DNA from: Tigriopus japonicus
Taxonomy: Eukaryota; Arthropoda; Copepoda; Harpacticoida; Harpacticidae
Assembly: GCA_010645155.1 (NCBI GenBank)
Contig: JAAGOF010000064.1
Location: 1,827,068-1,891,067, forward strand
Direction of reading: 5' to 3'
Length of the DNA stretch: 64,000 nucleotides
Below, in pieces: positions 39,385 through 49,442 of this stretch. How positions within the stretch are numbered: the stretch's first letter is position 1; the number at the start of each line of letters is the position of its first letter. The translations under genes were made by a program, and so were the position numbers. The notes below the pieces were generated by a model. That model made no database searches and was not told the DNA's origin. It worked only from the letters and a program-made list of their open reading frames with translations.

Positions 39385-39960
39385 AGGGTAAGCAACCGGT
39401 GGGCTGCGGCCCACATGTGGGCCCAAGGGTGGTCTTTGATAGGCCCAGGAGCTATGGGTGAAAGTCCAAAATATTGGATCCGCGAGACATCTATAGTAAT
39501 GATGGACCGAAAGCGCTTTCGGCCGAAATTACGGCCGAAATTTCGGTTTCGGTTTCGGTTTCGGTTTCGGTTATGCCTACCGAAACCGAAAGCAGACAAG
39601 CACTATGTAAAATGGAGTTTGACAACAAAATCAAAAAAAAAATTGGTCCAAAAACCTCTGAAATTTAAGTTTTCCGATTTTTCAAAATTTGCGACTACCC
39701 AACATCGAACACATGAGCATTCTACTTTTTAAGGTAGATTTTGCATTTGAACAATTTTGTATTTAGGTGCTTTCGGTTTCGGTTTCGGTTTCGGTTAATC
39801 CCTCTTTCGGCCGAAACTTTCGGTTTCGGTTATGAGCCCTTTCGTTCCATCACTAATCTATAGTATTGTACTCGTGGGCCCAAAGCTCTTTTGTTAATTT
39901 GTGGGCCCTTGAACCAATATCTGTTTGGTAGGCCACTGACAACAAGTAATCAAATGTGGC
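39385..39960. repeat. older GGGCCC-rich repeat that hosts a hAT MITE
   Basis: The sequence on both sides of the MITE at 39497-39855 carries inverted GTGGGCCCAA-type motifs: GGGTAAGCAACCGGTGGGCT on the left and GTGGGCCCTTG...GGTAGGCCACTG on the right. This resembles the TIR region of another hAT group. I could not find a matching target duplication, so the outer boundaries are approximate. Confidence 0.35.
39497..39855. mobile_element. hAT-like MITE with TTTCGG repeats (359 bp)
   Basis: The terminal inverted repeats are TAATGATGGACCGAAAG (left) and, reversed, TAGTGATGGAACGAAAG (right). An exact 8-bp target duplication ATCTATAG flanks them at 39489-39496 and 39856-39863. Inside, near both ends, are arrays of TTTCGG/CCGAAA hexamers that themselves form inverted repeats. 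It has no coding capacity. Confidence 0.88.
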
Positions 39961-39963
39961 GGG

Positions 39964-41279
39964 ACATTGGATGTTGATTGACTGAAGAGCTTCTACAGGG
40001 TGTTTCTACAAATCGTGAAAACTTTCCCCCTTACTTAACATCATATTATAAAAAACACTGGTGCATCCCAGGCCAATCGCTAATGGGAGTGATTACCATA
40101 TCATTTTACAGACCTGCTGCCGTCTCTAACTGCCGTTAGCAGTGTAGGCTTGCCAAAAAAATCTCAGTTTTCAAGGGTCAGATTTTCGAAAAATGTTGCT
40201 TTTATGGGCAATGGCATGGTTAATGTATGTTGAGAAGTATTGCAAAGTAATTAGAAATCGAATGGAGAAATTGGAAGCCTTCAATTAAACATTTTGTTTG
40301 TTTTTAGTTTTAGTTCCCCCAAGAACCGATCTCCTATGGCCATCTTGTTATTCAAAGTCGGGCATTCCTAATTTCAAAGTTCGGAAGAACCCTCTCAACT
40401 TATGTAGCAAAATTTTAGATAAAAGCAACTAAACATACTTTTTTGCAAATACAATGTCAAGAATTGCTATTTCAACTTCAAGTTGTGCAGATAAGAAAGG
40501 CAGTATTGCAATCACCAGGCCTAAACCTTCGTTTTAGTTACCTTGCATGCTCATCAGAAACACAGGTCTTCCGAACTTTTTTTCCCGCCAAAAATGATGA
40601 CGTCACTAATGATTGCTGTAATTGGCCTGTGCGTTCTAGTCAAAATTCTATAAATATCTGTGATAATGAACCAGTCATGATAGTCCAATAAATGTGCCAG
40701 GGGGCTTCACACCTTCAATCTTTTTGATTATTTCTGCGTTCATATCACGTTGTTTCAATTATATACAAAATATAAATTACAATAAACTGAAGGGCAACTA
40801 TTTAGCTCTTACATGACGAGCACCCCTTTCTATGACCAAAATTGCGCTTCTGACAAAGATTTTACCGGTAGTGATCTTGGTCCGTTTCAGCATGGCGCTT
40901 AAAATGTCTAACGGCAACACTGTCCCTAACAGACTAGGAAACCTACTAATGTGTGAAGAGCTGCAAGGCGTTCAATTCGGTCAAATGAAGCTTCTCCCTG
41001 CAGTTCCTGAGACAAATATAATGGAAAACATACCCACTTGGTTCTGGCGAGGCCAATCATTGGCGAGTATCCCAGTGAACCCCTCCTATAGGTCAAAATT
41101 ACTTCAATCCATCTGTGATACTGGCCACCAAACATATTGTTCTGTCTCCAATTACCATTTAACACCAGGTGAAGACTGCAAATGTTTAATATGTGGGCAC
41201 CCACTACACGCATTCCACATTTCGCACAATTATTGTAAAAACATTGATGTGGATACGTCGCAATAAATTTAGTATAAAC
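39964..41279. other. non-coding stretch upstream of dead mariner copy
   Basis: No gene was recognised. A 144-codon plus-strand frame at 40832-41266 has no family resemblance. The TACAGGGTGTTTCTAC motif near 39997 resembles the start of a mariner-type inverted repeat, but I found no matching right end. Confidence 0.4.
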
Positions 41280-42045
41280 AAGGCCAAAGTCTGGGCCAAC
41301 AGCGAAGTCATTAAGACCATGCACGACTCCGGAAAAATTGCCTGACAGATTGCCAAGACCATTTTTTAAAGCAAAAAGTGTCCAAAAGGTCATCAGGACT
41401 CTCAAGTCCAATGTCGGTAAGACTGAATGCGCCATGGGTGGGGCAAGGCCCGTCAGCCAAGTCATCCCCGCCCACAGACCCCCGCCAACATCAGGAAGGT
41501 GAAAGGTATGGTCAGGCAGCAGCAGGCCTTGAACATCAAACAGTTTACCGTTGCTTGCTACTGCTCTCAGACGTCTGCCACGAGAATTGTCAAGGCCGCC
41601 AGCTTCAAGTCTCTCGCGACTCTGGAGAGGCCCCTCCTGTCCAAGATGCAAGATGGCGAAGGAAAAGAGGATGAAAAGGTGCCAAAAGCTGGAGGACTGG
41701 TTTAGGGCAATAAGAGCACAAAGGGGAGCAAGAGAGTGGTGTTGTGGAGCGATGCAAAGCTCTTTGTTGTGGAGCAGGTGGTCAGCAAGAGGAACAGGAG
41801 GGTGGTGTCTAAAAAGGCAGACGTTGACTTGCAGGCGACCATGAAGACCAATCACCTGGCATCCATAATGGTGTTTGGATTGGTTGAAAGTGATGGAAAG
41901 GTTATGTTATGCCTCAGAATATGGGCCCAAGTGGAGGAGGAAGAGGGTCCTGATGCAACACCGGGCACCCTGTCGTACTGGGCATACAGTCCAGGTTCAT
42001 CTCTCAGAAAACTGAGGGCCGGAGGCCTTCTGTCCTAAAGAATTA
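41280..42045 (+). pseudogene. decayed Tc1/mariner-family transposase
   Basis: Plus-strand reading frames, broken by stops and shifts, resemble mariner-type transposases. The start WANSEVIKTMHDSGK...QIAKTIF matches a helix-turn-helix region but contains two stop codons. The best-preserved block is RVVLWSDAKLFVVEQVV followed by a KTNHLASIMVFGLVESDGKV-like block. It corresponds to the family's FSDEKxFTVD and TKHPASVMV blocks around the second catalytic Asp. The end (PGTLSYW...) is shifted out of frame. The long 309-codon minus-strand frame over the region is only the antisense of this. The copy is not functional. Confidence 0.75.
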
Positions 42046-44214
42046 TGGCCACCCTCGTCCCCCGACCCCAACCCCAAGACATAAAAAATATGCTCAAACC
42101 CCTAAAAATGCTCCAAAAATCCCAAAATTGGTTCTTAAAAACACGACTAAATTGAAAACATGTTTTTGTTTCACACGGTTTATTTTGAGGGGTTATTATT
42201 CAATCTCAATGGTACTAAAAACTATTTGCCTAAGATAAAGGCAACATCAATAAGACACCAAAGATCTTAAAATCATATTCTCAGCCCTAAAATAGCTGGT
42301 TTTTTTAAAGTTTACAACCAGCTTTCCAAAGACTATTGTAATGTCAATGAAAAGCGAAAAGCTGTTCTCAGCCAATTTATGATAGTTTTTTTTGAAAGAA
42401 AGTTAACAAGTTAAGATTTTACAGTTATTAATGATATTTTTAGCTAAAACTTTATGGGGTAAAATTAGTAGAGGTGAATCACAAGGGCGCTTGAGCAGAA
42501 CCAAAGCAAAACCAAACCAAAAAAACTATTTCTTCGGTCTATATCAGTGATGTGTTTCGAGTTGGATTTTTGACAGTTTTGCCTTTTTGGTTTTTAGGAT
42601 CAAAAAGCAGACCAATGGTCCCGATTTTTTTTCAAAAAACAAAACCCAGAAAAGTCATGAATTACGACAGAAATCACCCCAAAATTTTTCCCAAGTTGCA
42701 AAATTACCCATTTTGGGGGTGAAATAACCCCAACATTTTTTCATATTTCAAATTTTGTTGTTCCATAATTAAAGAAAAATCACCGTTTGTTGTTACTTGT
42801 TTCAAGATTTTTTGCCTCAAAAATACTTTGGAGAAAACATCCAACCAATGTTAAGAAAGAACTTGAATTTATCAATTTTTCAGTTTTTGTAAGCTTTTAC
42901 GACTGATAGACACCAAATTGAGTGATTGTGGACTAAATTTTGGTCGTCAGAGCTTTGGAAATTACTTTCACGATTTAAAAAAAAAGAAGAAACCCTTTTT
43001 TGAAATATATATGTACTACAAGAAATAAGCAAGAATTTTGGGATTGAAAACTTGCGCAAACTTGGAGAACACAAAAATATAAAAATTACTACAAACAAGG
43101 ACGCTTGAGAAGAAAAAACTTTCATGCTTTCTATTTTCTTTTACTCCTGCTTGAAATTTAATCAATCTATCAACGTCATTGCAATATCTTCATTAAATAT
43201 GCATAAGTGTTCTTGATGTTTGCGTTTAGATGGGTCTTTAAGTATTTGGGTGTTACATATAAACATGCTATAAATTAATTTGATCTGCTTTATTTCAGTG
43301 GTATTTAAAAATTTGATTTTCTAAATCAAATATTTTCGGCTGCTCTAATCATGCCTGGTAACACCCTTACATCAGTCCTCCCATTTTCGACTACCTCTGT
43401 TAAATCTATTCTTTATGCAAGGTAACACATTTTGCCCCAAAAACTAGATTTGGACAAAGACTGGCAATTCTTTTACTCAAGGAGGTTTGAAGGAAGTTGG
43501 CTTCCCTTGTTTTTGAGTGTTGTCATAATTATGAAATATTTCAACTTTTGGCAATGTTGACTATCGGGGAAAAATTATTGAAAATGTGGGAATTTCACTT
43601 TTTCACGTCGGTGGAGCAAATTACCCCAGATTTTAGAGTTTTGGGTAATACCCAATGACCAAATGTGCTAACCAATTTACGTCAAAATTACCACTGAAAT
43701 TACAATGAAAACTATGCAGCATCTGGCAACGCTCAAGCTGACCACAACTAAACTTTTCAACAGGTAATAGACCTTATCTGACAGATTTCCAAACTGGAGA
43801 TACCAGAGCACGCCTGTCATGAAATTTCATTGTGGGCAGCAACAGCCGTTTATCATCAGCGACTAGTTGAAGCTTGCCCAAACAAATGTATTCGTAGAAG
43901 GCAAATTTTGGAAAAACAAAGTTTTTTGAGCATGTGGATCCTGTTTAAGCCTTGCTTCACCCAAATTTTACTAATGTGCTCAATGATTATGATTTTTCAA
44001 TTCACAGGCATAAATTCACACAATTAAAGGATTTGACAATGAAAATATGTCTTGCCCACTTTCATTTGTACTCCGATCTTCCAATTGTTTTGGGATGTAT
44101 TTCATGATATTCTTCGGAAATATTTGCCTTTTCACGCAACTTCTGGCCAGTTTCAGCTATGATAAACAAGGCAGACAATATGACGAGAATGGCCTCTCTA
44201 TAGACCTCTATGAC
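42046..44214. other. AT-rich spacer, no gene seen
   Basis: Low-complexity AT-rich sequence with no supported gene. A CAGTGATGTGTTTCGAG motif near 42546 resembles one end of the element at 44215-44798, but no partner end was found. Confidence 0.45.
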
Positions 44215-44798
44215 TAGTGATGGAACTCGAAATTGAACTAGTTCGAGTGTTGCCAAATTGGTCCCTCTAAAGGTCTTTTCAAAAAGTTCAATACAAACTA
44301 TTGATGGGACGAGCCGAGCTTTTGGAGGCTTGAGGCCGATAGATGCCAGGCTTGTTTCAAGCCTTCTGGAAGTCGGAATCAAGCCGGCATCAAGCATTAC
44401 ATGTTGAAGAACAACTTCAAAAGAGCAGGAAAAGTGCCCAAAATGAGCTATTCCATAATTTTCTAAACTACTGCATTCTAGTATTTTTTATTATTCTATT
44501 GCTATTTGAAATGCAATTTGGAATCCAAATCATTTCTGTGAATTCTTTCCTTTCAAAATGTTTAATATTGTAGAAAATAACGTAGTATAGGCTGGGCTAA
44601 AAATGGCAGCACTAGAGATTTTCACCTTGACATCAAGCCGGCATCAAGTCTCTAAGTCCTCATTTCTTTTGGTACCGTCTCAAGCTACTTGATTCCAGGG
44701 CGGCTAAAGTCCTAACACTAATACAAACTGCTCTTCTAAAAAGCCTTTGAAACTTCGAGTAAAAGATGGCAGCACTCCTAACTCGAAATACATCACTA
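44215..44798. mobile_element. hAT-like MITE, target duplication not matched
   Basis: The left end reads TAGTGATGGAACTCGAA; the right end, reversed, reads TAGTGATGTATTTCGAG. These share TAGTGATG with the other two elements in the region. The flanking 8-mers (TCTATGAC and CTTTACAT) do not match, so the two ends may belong to different insertions or a rearranged copy. The interior holds CAAGCCGGCATCAAG blocks near 44380 and 44630. Confidence 0.5.
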
Positions 44799-45043
44799 CT
44801 TTACATACTTCGAGAGACGTTTTAGGAAAAAGCAAAACTTGGCCGTCTTTCGTGATCATGGAAAAATTGGAATGATATGTCAGTTTCCAGAAATCATTCA
44901 GCCCCGACCCTCCCACCGACCGATCCCAGGGCCCTCAGTTTAAGAACCACTTTGCTAAGCTTCTTGACCCAAAAGCCTAAATTGCATCACCAAGAGTTAC
45001 ATTGTTCTAGAGATTCGTGCCAGTCCAGATTCGAGCTCTAAAC

Positions 45044-45750
45044 TAGTGATGGGGGGCAAACAAGAGATTGGGCAAGCTGTACTGGCACAGTGCTTGGGCT
45101 TGCTGAAGCTTGGCATAGCTTGGGTGTTTGTACAAGTACTTTTCCCAGCTAACAGGTTTGCCAAATTTGCTATGAACGAAGAATAAACTTGCCATCCGAA
45201 TTTCACTAAACCAGGCTGATTCAGCTAAATAGGGCTCATACCTTTGAAAGGATGTATTTTTAAGAAAATTACACACTTCAATTCTCTCACATGGGGAAAT
45301 GCAAAATATTTCGAGAATACTAAAAAAAGATTTGGCATTTTACTTTTTCATGCCGGCAACTCTGAGTAAACGAGATTGTTCTGGAAGTGTGACTTCTAAA
45401 TCTCGGTCTTGATTAGCCTCAAAAGTGCATTCATGTGTGGCCTAGAACCGAAACAAAAAAAAAGATGGTTTTGCAAATGCTATCCATATTGAAATATTTT
45501 TTGTATCACTTCCACTATTTATTGCTAAATTATTAAGGTTAAAAGATCATCGAAAATGCAACTTGACATTTTTTTCTTCAAAGTCACACTGCAAGTATCT
45601 TAACTCTTCAAAGAGCAACTGCCGGCAACTGCATCTTCCGATGTTCCTTGAGCTTGCCAAGTGTATTGGTGTATTGCCCAAGTAATGCTTGTCAACAACT
45701 TGTTCTTGGGTGTCTGTGATGACTCATTACTTGCCCAAGTCACATCACTA
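45044..45750. mobile_element. hAT-like MITE (707 bp)
   Basis: Both ends begin TAGTGATG when read inward (TAGTGATGGGGGGCAAAC and TAGTGATGTGACTTGGGC). An exact 8-bp target duplication CTCTAAAC lies at 45036-45043 and 45751-45758. Subterminal GGGCAAG/CTTGCCC motifs recur in opposite orientation near the ends. It has no coding capacity. Confidence 0.85.
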
Positions 45751-45758
45751 CTCTAAAC

Positions 45759-46669
45759 CCTCTAAACCTACAAACTCTCGACCATCGTTGATAAATGCCA
45801 ATTTCAGATGCCATTTTTCGGCAAAATGGCGACTGTGTTTTGTCCATGACAATACTTTTAGCAGGTTTTTGCAAATTCATCAAAAAGACATTTATGTGGC
45901 AAATGTTTTTTTCCGATTGACAATTTTTTTATTTTGAGTAGCATTGAGTGGCAACTTTTCTTTCCCAATAGTATTTAAACACATTTTTTCAGATCATGAA
46001 TAGAACTCTTTTCATGTTCATATGTTGCTATGCTAATAAGTTTCAAGTGATGCTTGGTCACTTTACGGATGAGTTTGCAAAACCCATTTTTTCAAAGATT
46101 TTGGTCAACTTGAGGTACAACAGAGGTTCTAAAAGCAACTGTGCACTAGCATAAATACACTGCTTTGAGAAGAATATTTTCCAGATTGATTATTATAAAG
46201 CGACAATCAATACAAATTTAGAAGAAATCATGATGTCAGAACTTAAAGTTAGAAAAAAACTAAGAATCAAATGAGGTGTTATGGCTAAAAGCAAGTGCAA
46301 AAATGTGGACCATAGCATTCAGAGCCATATTTCATTATTCTTCTCGTCGGTTTAGATTGACAAAGTGAATTCAGTTTTCAGCAAATACCTAAAAGCAATG
46401 AAATAACCACTTTTACAAACAGCGAAAAATTTACATTGAAACTAAACCCTATTGTAAGCGAAGTTTGAAATATTTTTTTCACATCAGTAGAATTTCAATT
46501 TAAATGCTTTATGTAGTAACTTATGTATTTGCTCAAAACTGGCAACTTTAATTGGGAATCTTTTCTTAAAATGGCAATCTTTTTGGCAGCTTTCTTTTAA
46601 AAAAAACTGGCAACCATCCCCGCACTTGAAAAGCCTCTATATCAACATCTCAAACAAGTCATCTTCTAA
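45759..46669. other. spacer upstream of zinc-finger gene
   Basis: AT-rich sequence that should include the promoter and 5' UTR of the zinc-finger gene. No gene or clear repeat was recognised. Confidence 0.5.
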
Positions 46670-47867
46670 ATGGATGTTGGAAAATTCCTGTCCTTCCCTT
46701 ATGGGCCCTCAGATCTGAACTTGGACCACCCTCCGGAGTCTGGATTGCCCTCTCCCCTAATTGGATTCTCTTCCGGATTATCCGCTGATGGATGTGGACC
46801 CGTCTTTTCTTGCCACGCCTGTTCCCGCCACTTTTCCGCCCTAGCCGCTTACGAGACCCACCTTCAAACTCAACATGTCACGACCCAATGTCCTCTTTGT
46901 TTGGCTTTCTTGGACCAAACTCATTTTTCGAGACATCTCTATAGCCACCACCGACACAATCTTGATCCACAGTTCCTTCAAAGCCAGAATTTGACCCAAT
47001 GTCCCACGTGTTTGAAGGTATTGAATGCTTCGTACTTTATGAAGCATTTCAAGGGTTTCCATCAAGCTCACGTTTGCGGACAATGCTCGGCGGTTCTGGC
47101 CGGAGAAAAGGCCTGGGAAAAGCATTTCAAAGAGCATCATCATCATCAAACTGGAGTTAGTAAACCCGAATCGAGCTTGGGCTCATTTTCTTGCTGCCAT
47201 TGTAATTTCTCTTGCTCCCTGGAAATCGAGTATGAGCGACACCTTAGCGTTTGCAGCCAAGCCACTGAAAAGTATGATTTTGAAGTCTTTGGCGAGGAAG
47301 AAGTTGTTTGTGAATTGGCCGTTGATCCTAACCAGAATGTGATCGAATTAGGCCAGATCACTCGAGTCGAGGATCCGGAAACGCGTGAGATTCGTCCCAT
47401 TTTTGTACCCGTGGAAGCGAGTGTGTGGAACTCGCAAGCTGAAAAGCTTTGTGCCGAATTGAATCCGATCAAAAAATCTCGAAAAAATCCTCGTGAAGTT
47501 AAGCTACCCGATGGTTCCAAAGGATTTGATCTAAGCCGAGGGAAAAGAGGACGAGATTTAGAAACTCAATCGGGGCCTCGCGTTGGGGCCTCGAACTCCA
47601 CTGTTCAATGCCGCAAAGTCAATTTCAATTGTAAGTATACAAATCCCTAAATTCTGATACTCGTCTTTTTAACTGGACCTAAAGAGACTTTTCCTTTTAG
47701 CGGATTGTCCAACCCCTCAGGACTTAGCCAAGTACCATGCTCCAACTCATTGTCCCACCATTTTATGCCATTTATGTGGAGCCGGATTCGAATCCAAACT
47801 TGCGCTAAAGCAACACGCTTGCTCGCTTCACTCCGAAATATCCGTAAAGGAAGAAGTTCTTGAATAA
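46670..47867 (+). CDS. C2H2 zinc-finger protein with six fingers
   Basis: Probable nuclear nucleic-acid-binding protein of 375 residues, encoded by exons 46670-47630 and 47701-47867 joined by a 70-bp GT-AG intron. The start is fixed by an in-frame TAA directly before the ATG. Fingers: residues about 46-69 (CHAC...HLQTQH), 72-95 (CPLC...HLYSHH), 110-136 (CPTCL...HFKGFH), 138-162 (CGQC...HFKEHH), 175-197 (CCHC...HLSVC, a C2HC variant) and 345-370 (CHLCG...HACSLH). Between the fifth and sixth fingers is an acidic then basic linker of about 150 residues (NPIKKSRKNPR; GKRGRD, a possible nuclear localisation signal). Linkers between fingers are not the TGEKP type, so this is not a KRAB/Kruppel-like tandem array. 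I cannot assign an orthologue. Confidence 0.85.
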
Positions 47868-47915
47868 GTGGATGAATTCCGAGTGAGCGTAGAATTCAAT
47901 GCAAGTGGTTTGGAA

Positions 47916-47921
47916 AATAAA
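47916..47921 (+). terminator. poly(A) signal of zinc-finger gene
   Basis: AATAAA lies 49 bases after the zinc-finger stop codon. Confidence 0.6.
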
Positions 47922-49442
47922 CCAGTAATGTTTTTTTCGTTGAGGCGAGACACGTTCCACAGAGAAAAAAATTCTCAATATTGTTTCACCAATGGTACTA
48001 AATCACAGGAAAGAAATCAGGGTCCACATTTTCCATTAACAACCCATACCATTCTCTATTAAAGGGAGAAACACTGCAGCAAATCTGGCGGACGGCGTCC
48101 ATGAGGGTTTTATTTTCGTTCCCCTTGTTTTGGGTCGCCTTTGGACAGCCTTCTTCTTCTTCTTCTTCATCTCTTACTGCTCCTTTTGCGTCGTCCTCTC
48201 CTTTTTCAATAGAGCTTCGAAATAATAAATGGTCAGTCCTGGACCCTCGATCCTCCCCCCAACGTCCATTGCAGACATTCCATTGATTGTCTTGACCAAA
48301 ACCCTGCCAAAATTCGTGATCGGACACTTAGTAAGGTCTGGGAAACCTCGACCCACGGTTCGATTTGGTGCCTCCTGTGCATCTAAGAGATTCGTTTGTA
48401 CGGGGATCTAATACAAATATTCAGAGATTCAGAGAATGTGCAAATGGACTCAAGAGAGGCAAAAAGTCATCAGTATCTGTAAGCCCAAATGGCACAATTA
48501 AGGAAATGGATTTTCGTTCTTTGCATGTTAAACGCCATCCCGCGGCTTTGCATCAATGATCATCGTTTTGGCCCCCAACTTCATCACGAAGATAAGCCAA
48601 GTGAGCAAGAAACCCCTTTTACCCTGCTTCCTTTCTTGAACAGAAATCTTCGTGTTGTAAAGATCTTTCGAAGAGATAAGGGGAAAGGAAGAAAGCGGAA
48701 AAGCGACTCAAATTGAACGATGGAAGGCCGATGAAGCAGGCGAAATATCCTTGAGAGTTATGATAGTTCCACTTCAGAAATTCCCGCTCGTCGCATTCGC
48801 CTTTAACAGAGCAATAGGTTCCACGTCCGTGACTGGTTCTCTTTTTCTACCAAGAGCACCTCGAATAAGTTCGCTTTCAAATACCACTTTTTTGAAATGA
48901 TGATAGAACTCAACAATGCCACACAGTGTGTGTAACTTGGCTCGATATATGGAAGACGTGTAGTACATCCACACATATTGTACTGCAATTCTGGGACGAA
49001 CTGAGTTTCTGGCTTCGAAATCTACATTTAAACTGAAGGAATGGACCTCTTGAGCGTGAAGAAGCAGTCATCATCATATTTCTTTCTTCTTGCGGAGACT
49101 CGCTGTCTATGTATTGCTCAACTCTCTTTGTGAAGTAGTGTAGTGTAGCTACTTCTCGTTTTCATTCCATATCACTGGATGAGACAGAGAGACCACGGAC
49201 GGAGTAAGTAGTCGTAAGTCTGCTACTTGCTGGCCTCGTTCTTTCTTTCTCTCCAAGGAATAAAACGAGGAGGAGCACATCGGCGCTTTCCCGTTTGACT
49301 GGGAAAAACTTGAAACATCGTTTGGGAAAGCGATATCAGTCCAGGCGGAACCGGCTTTGGGGTCGGAGATGAGGTTGAGGATAGCTCCAAGATGACGGAT
49401 TGTTTTTCGTAAAGTGATGATTAATTCAATGTGATCAGCATC
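47922..49442. other. spacer between zinc-finger and MCC genes
   Basis: Contains (CTT)n near 48150-48168 and several short open frames. One with a possible signal peptide is listed separately. The rest should include the MCC promoter and 5' UTR. Confidence 0.45.
48489..48716 (+). CDS. doubtful small secreted peptide frame
   Basis: A 75-residue frame starts MAQLRKWIFVLCMLNAIPRL, which could act as a signal peptide. It ends in a basic tail (RRDKGKGRKRKSDSN). There is no Cys-rich core, no amidation site pattern and no homology that I recognise. It could equally be a chance frame in the 5' region of the MCC gene. Confidence 0.2.
   Translation: MAQLRKWIFVLCMLNAIPRLCINDHRFGPQLHHEDKPSEQETPFTLLPFLNRNLRVVKIFRRDKGKGRKRKSDSN

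Noticed and set aside
40926..41855. 309-codon minus-strand open frame
   Set aside because: It is mostly the antisense of the decayed mariner-type transposase, whose plus-strand motifs (LWSDAKLF, HLASIMVFG) are recognisable; the minus-strand product is not.
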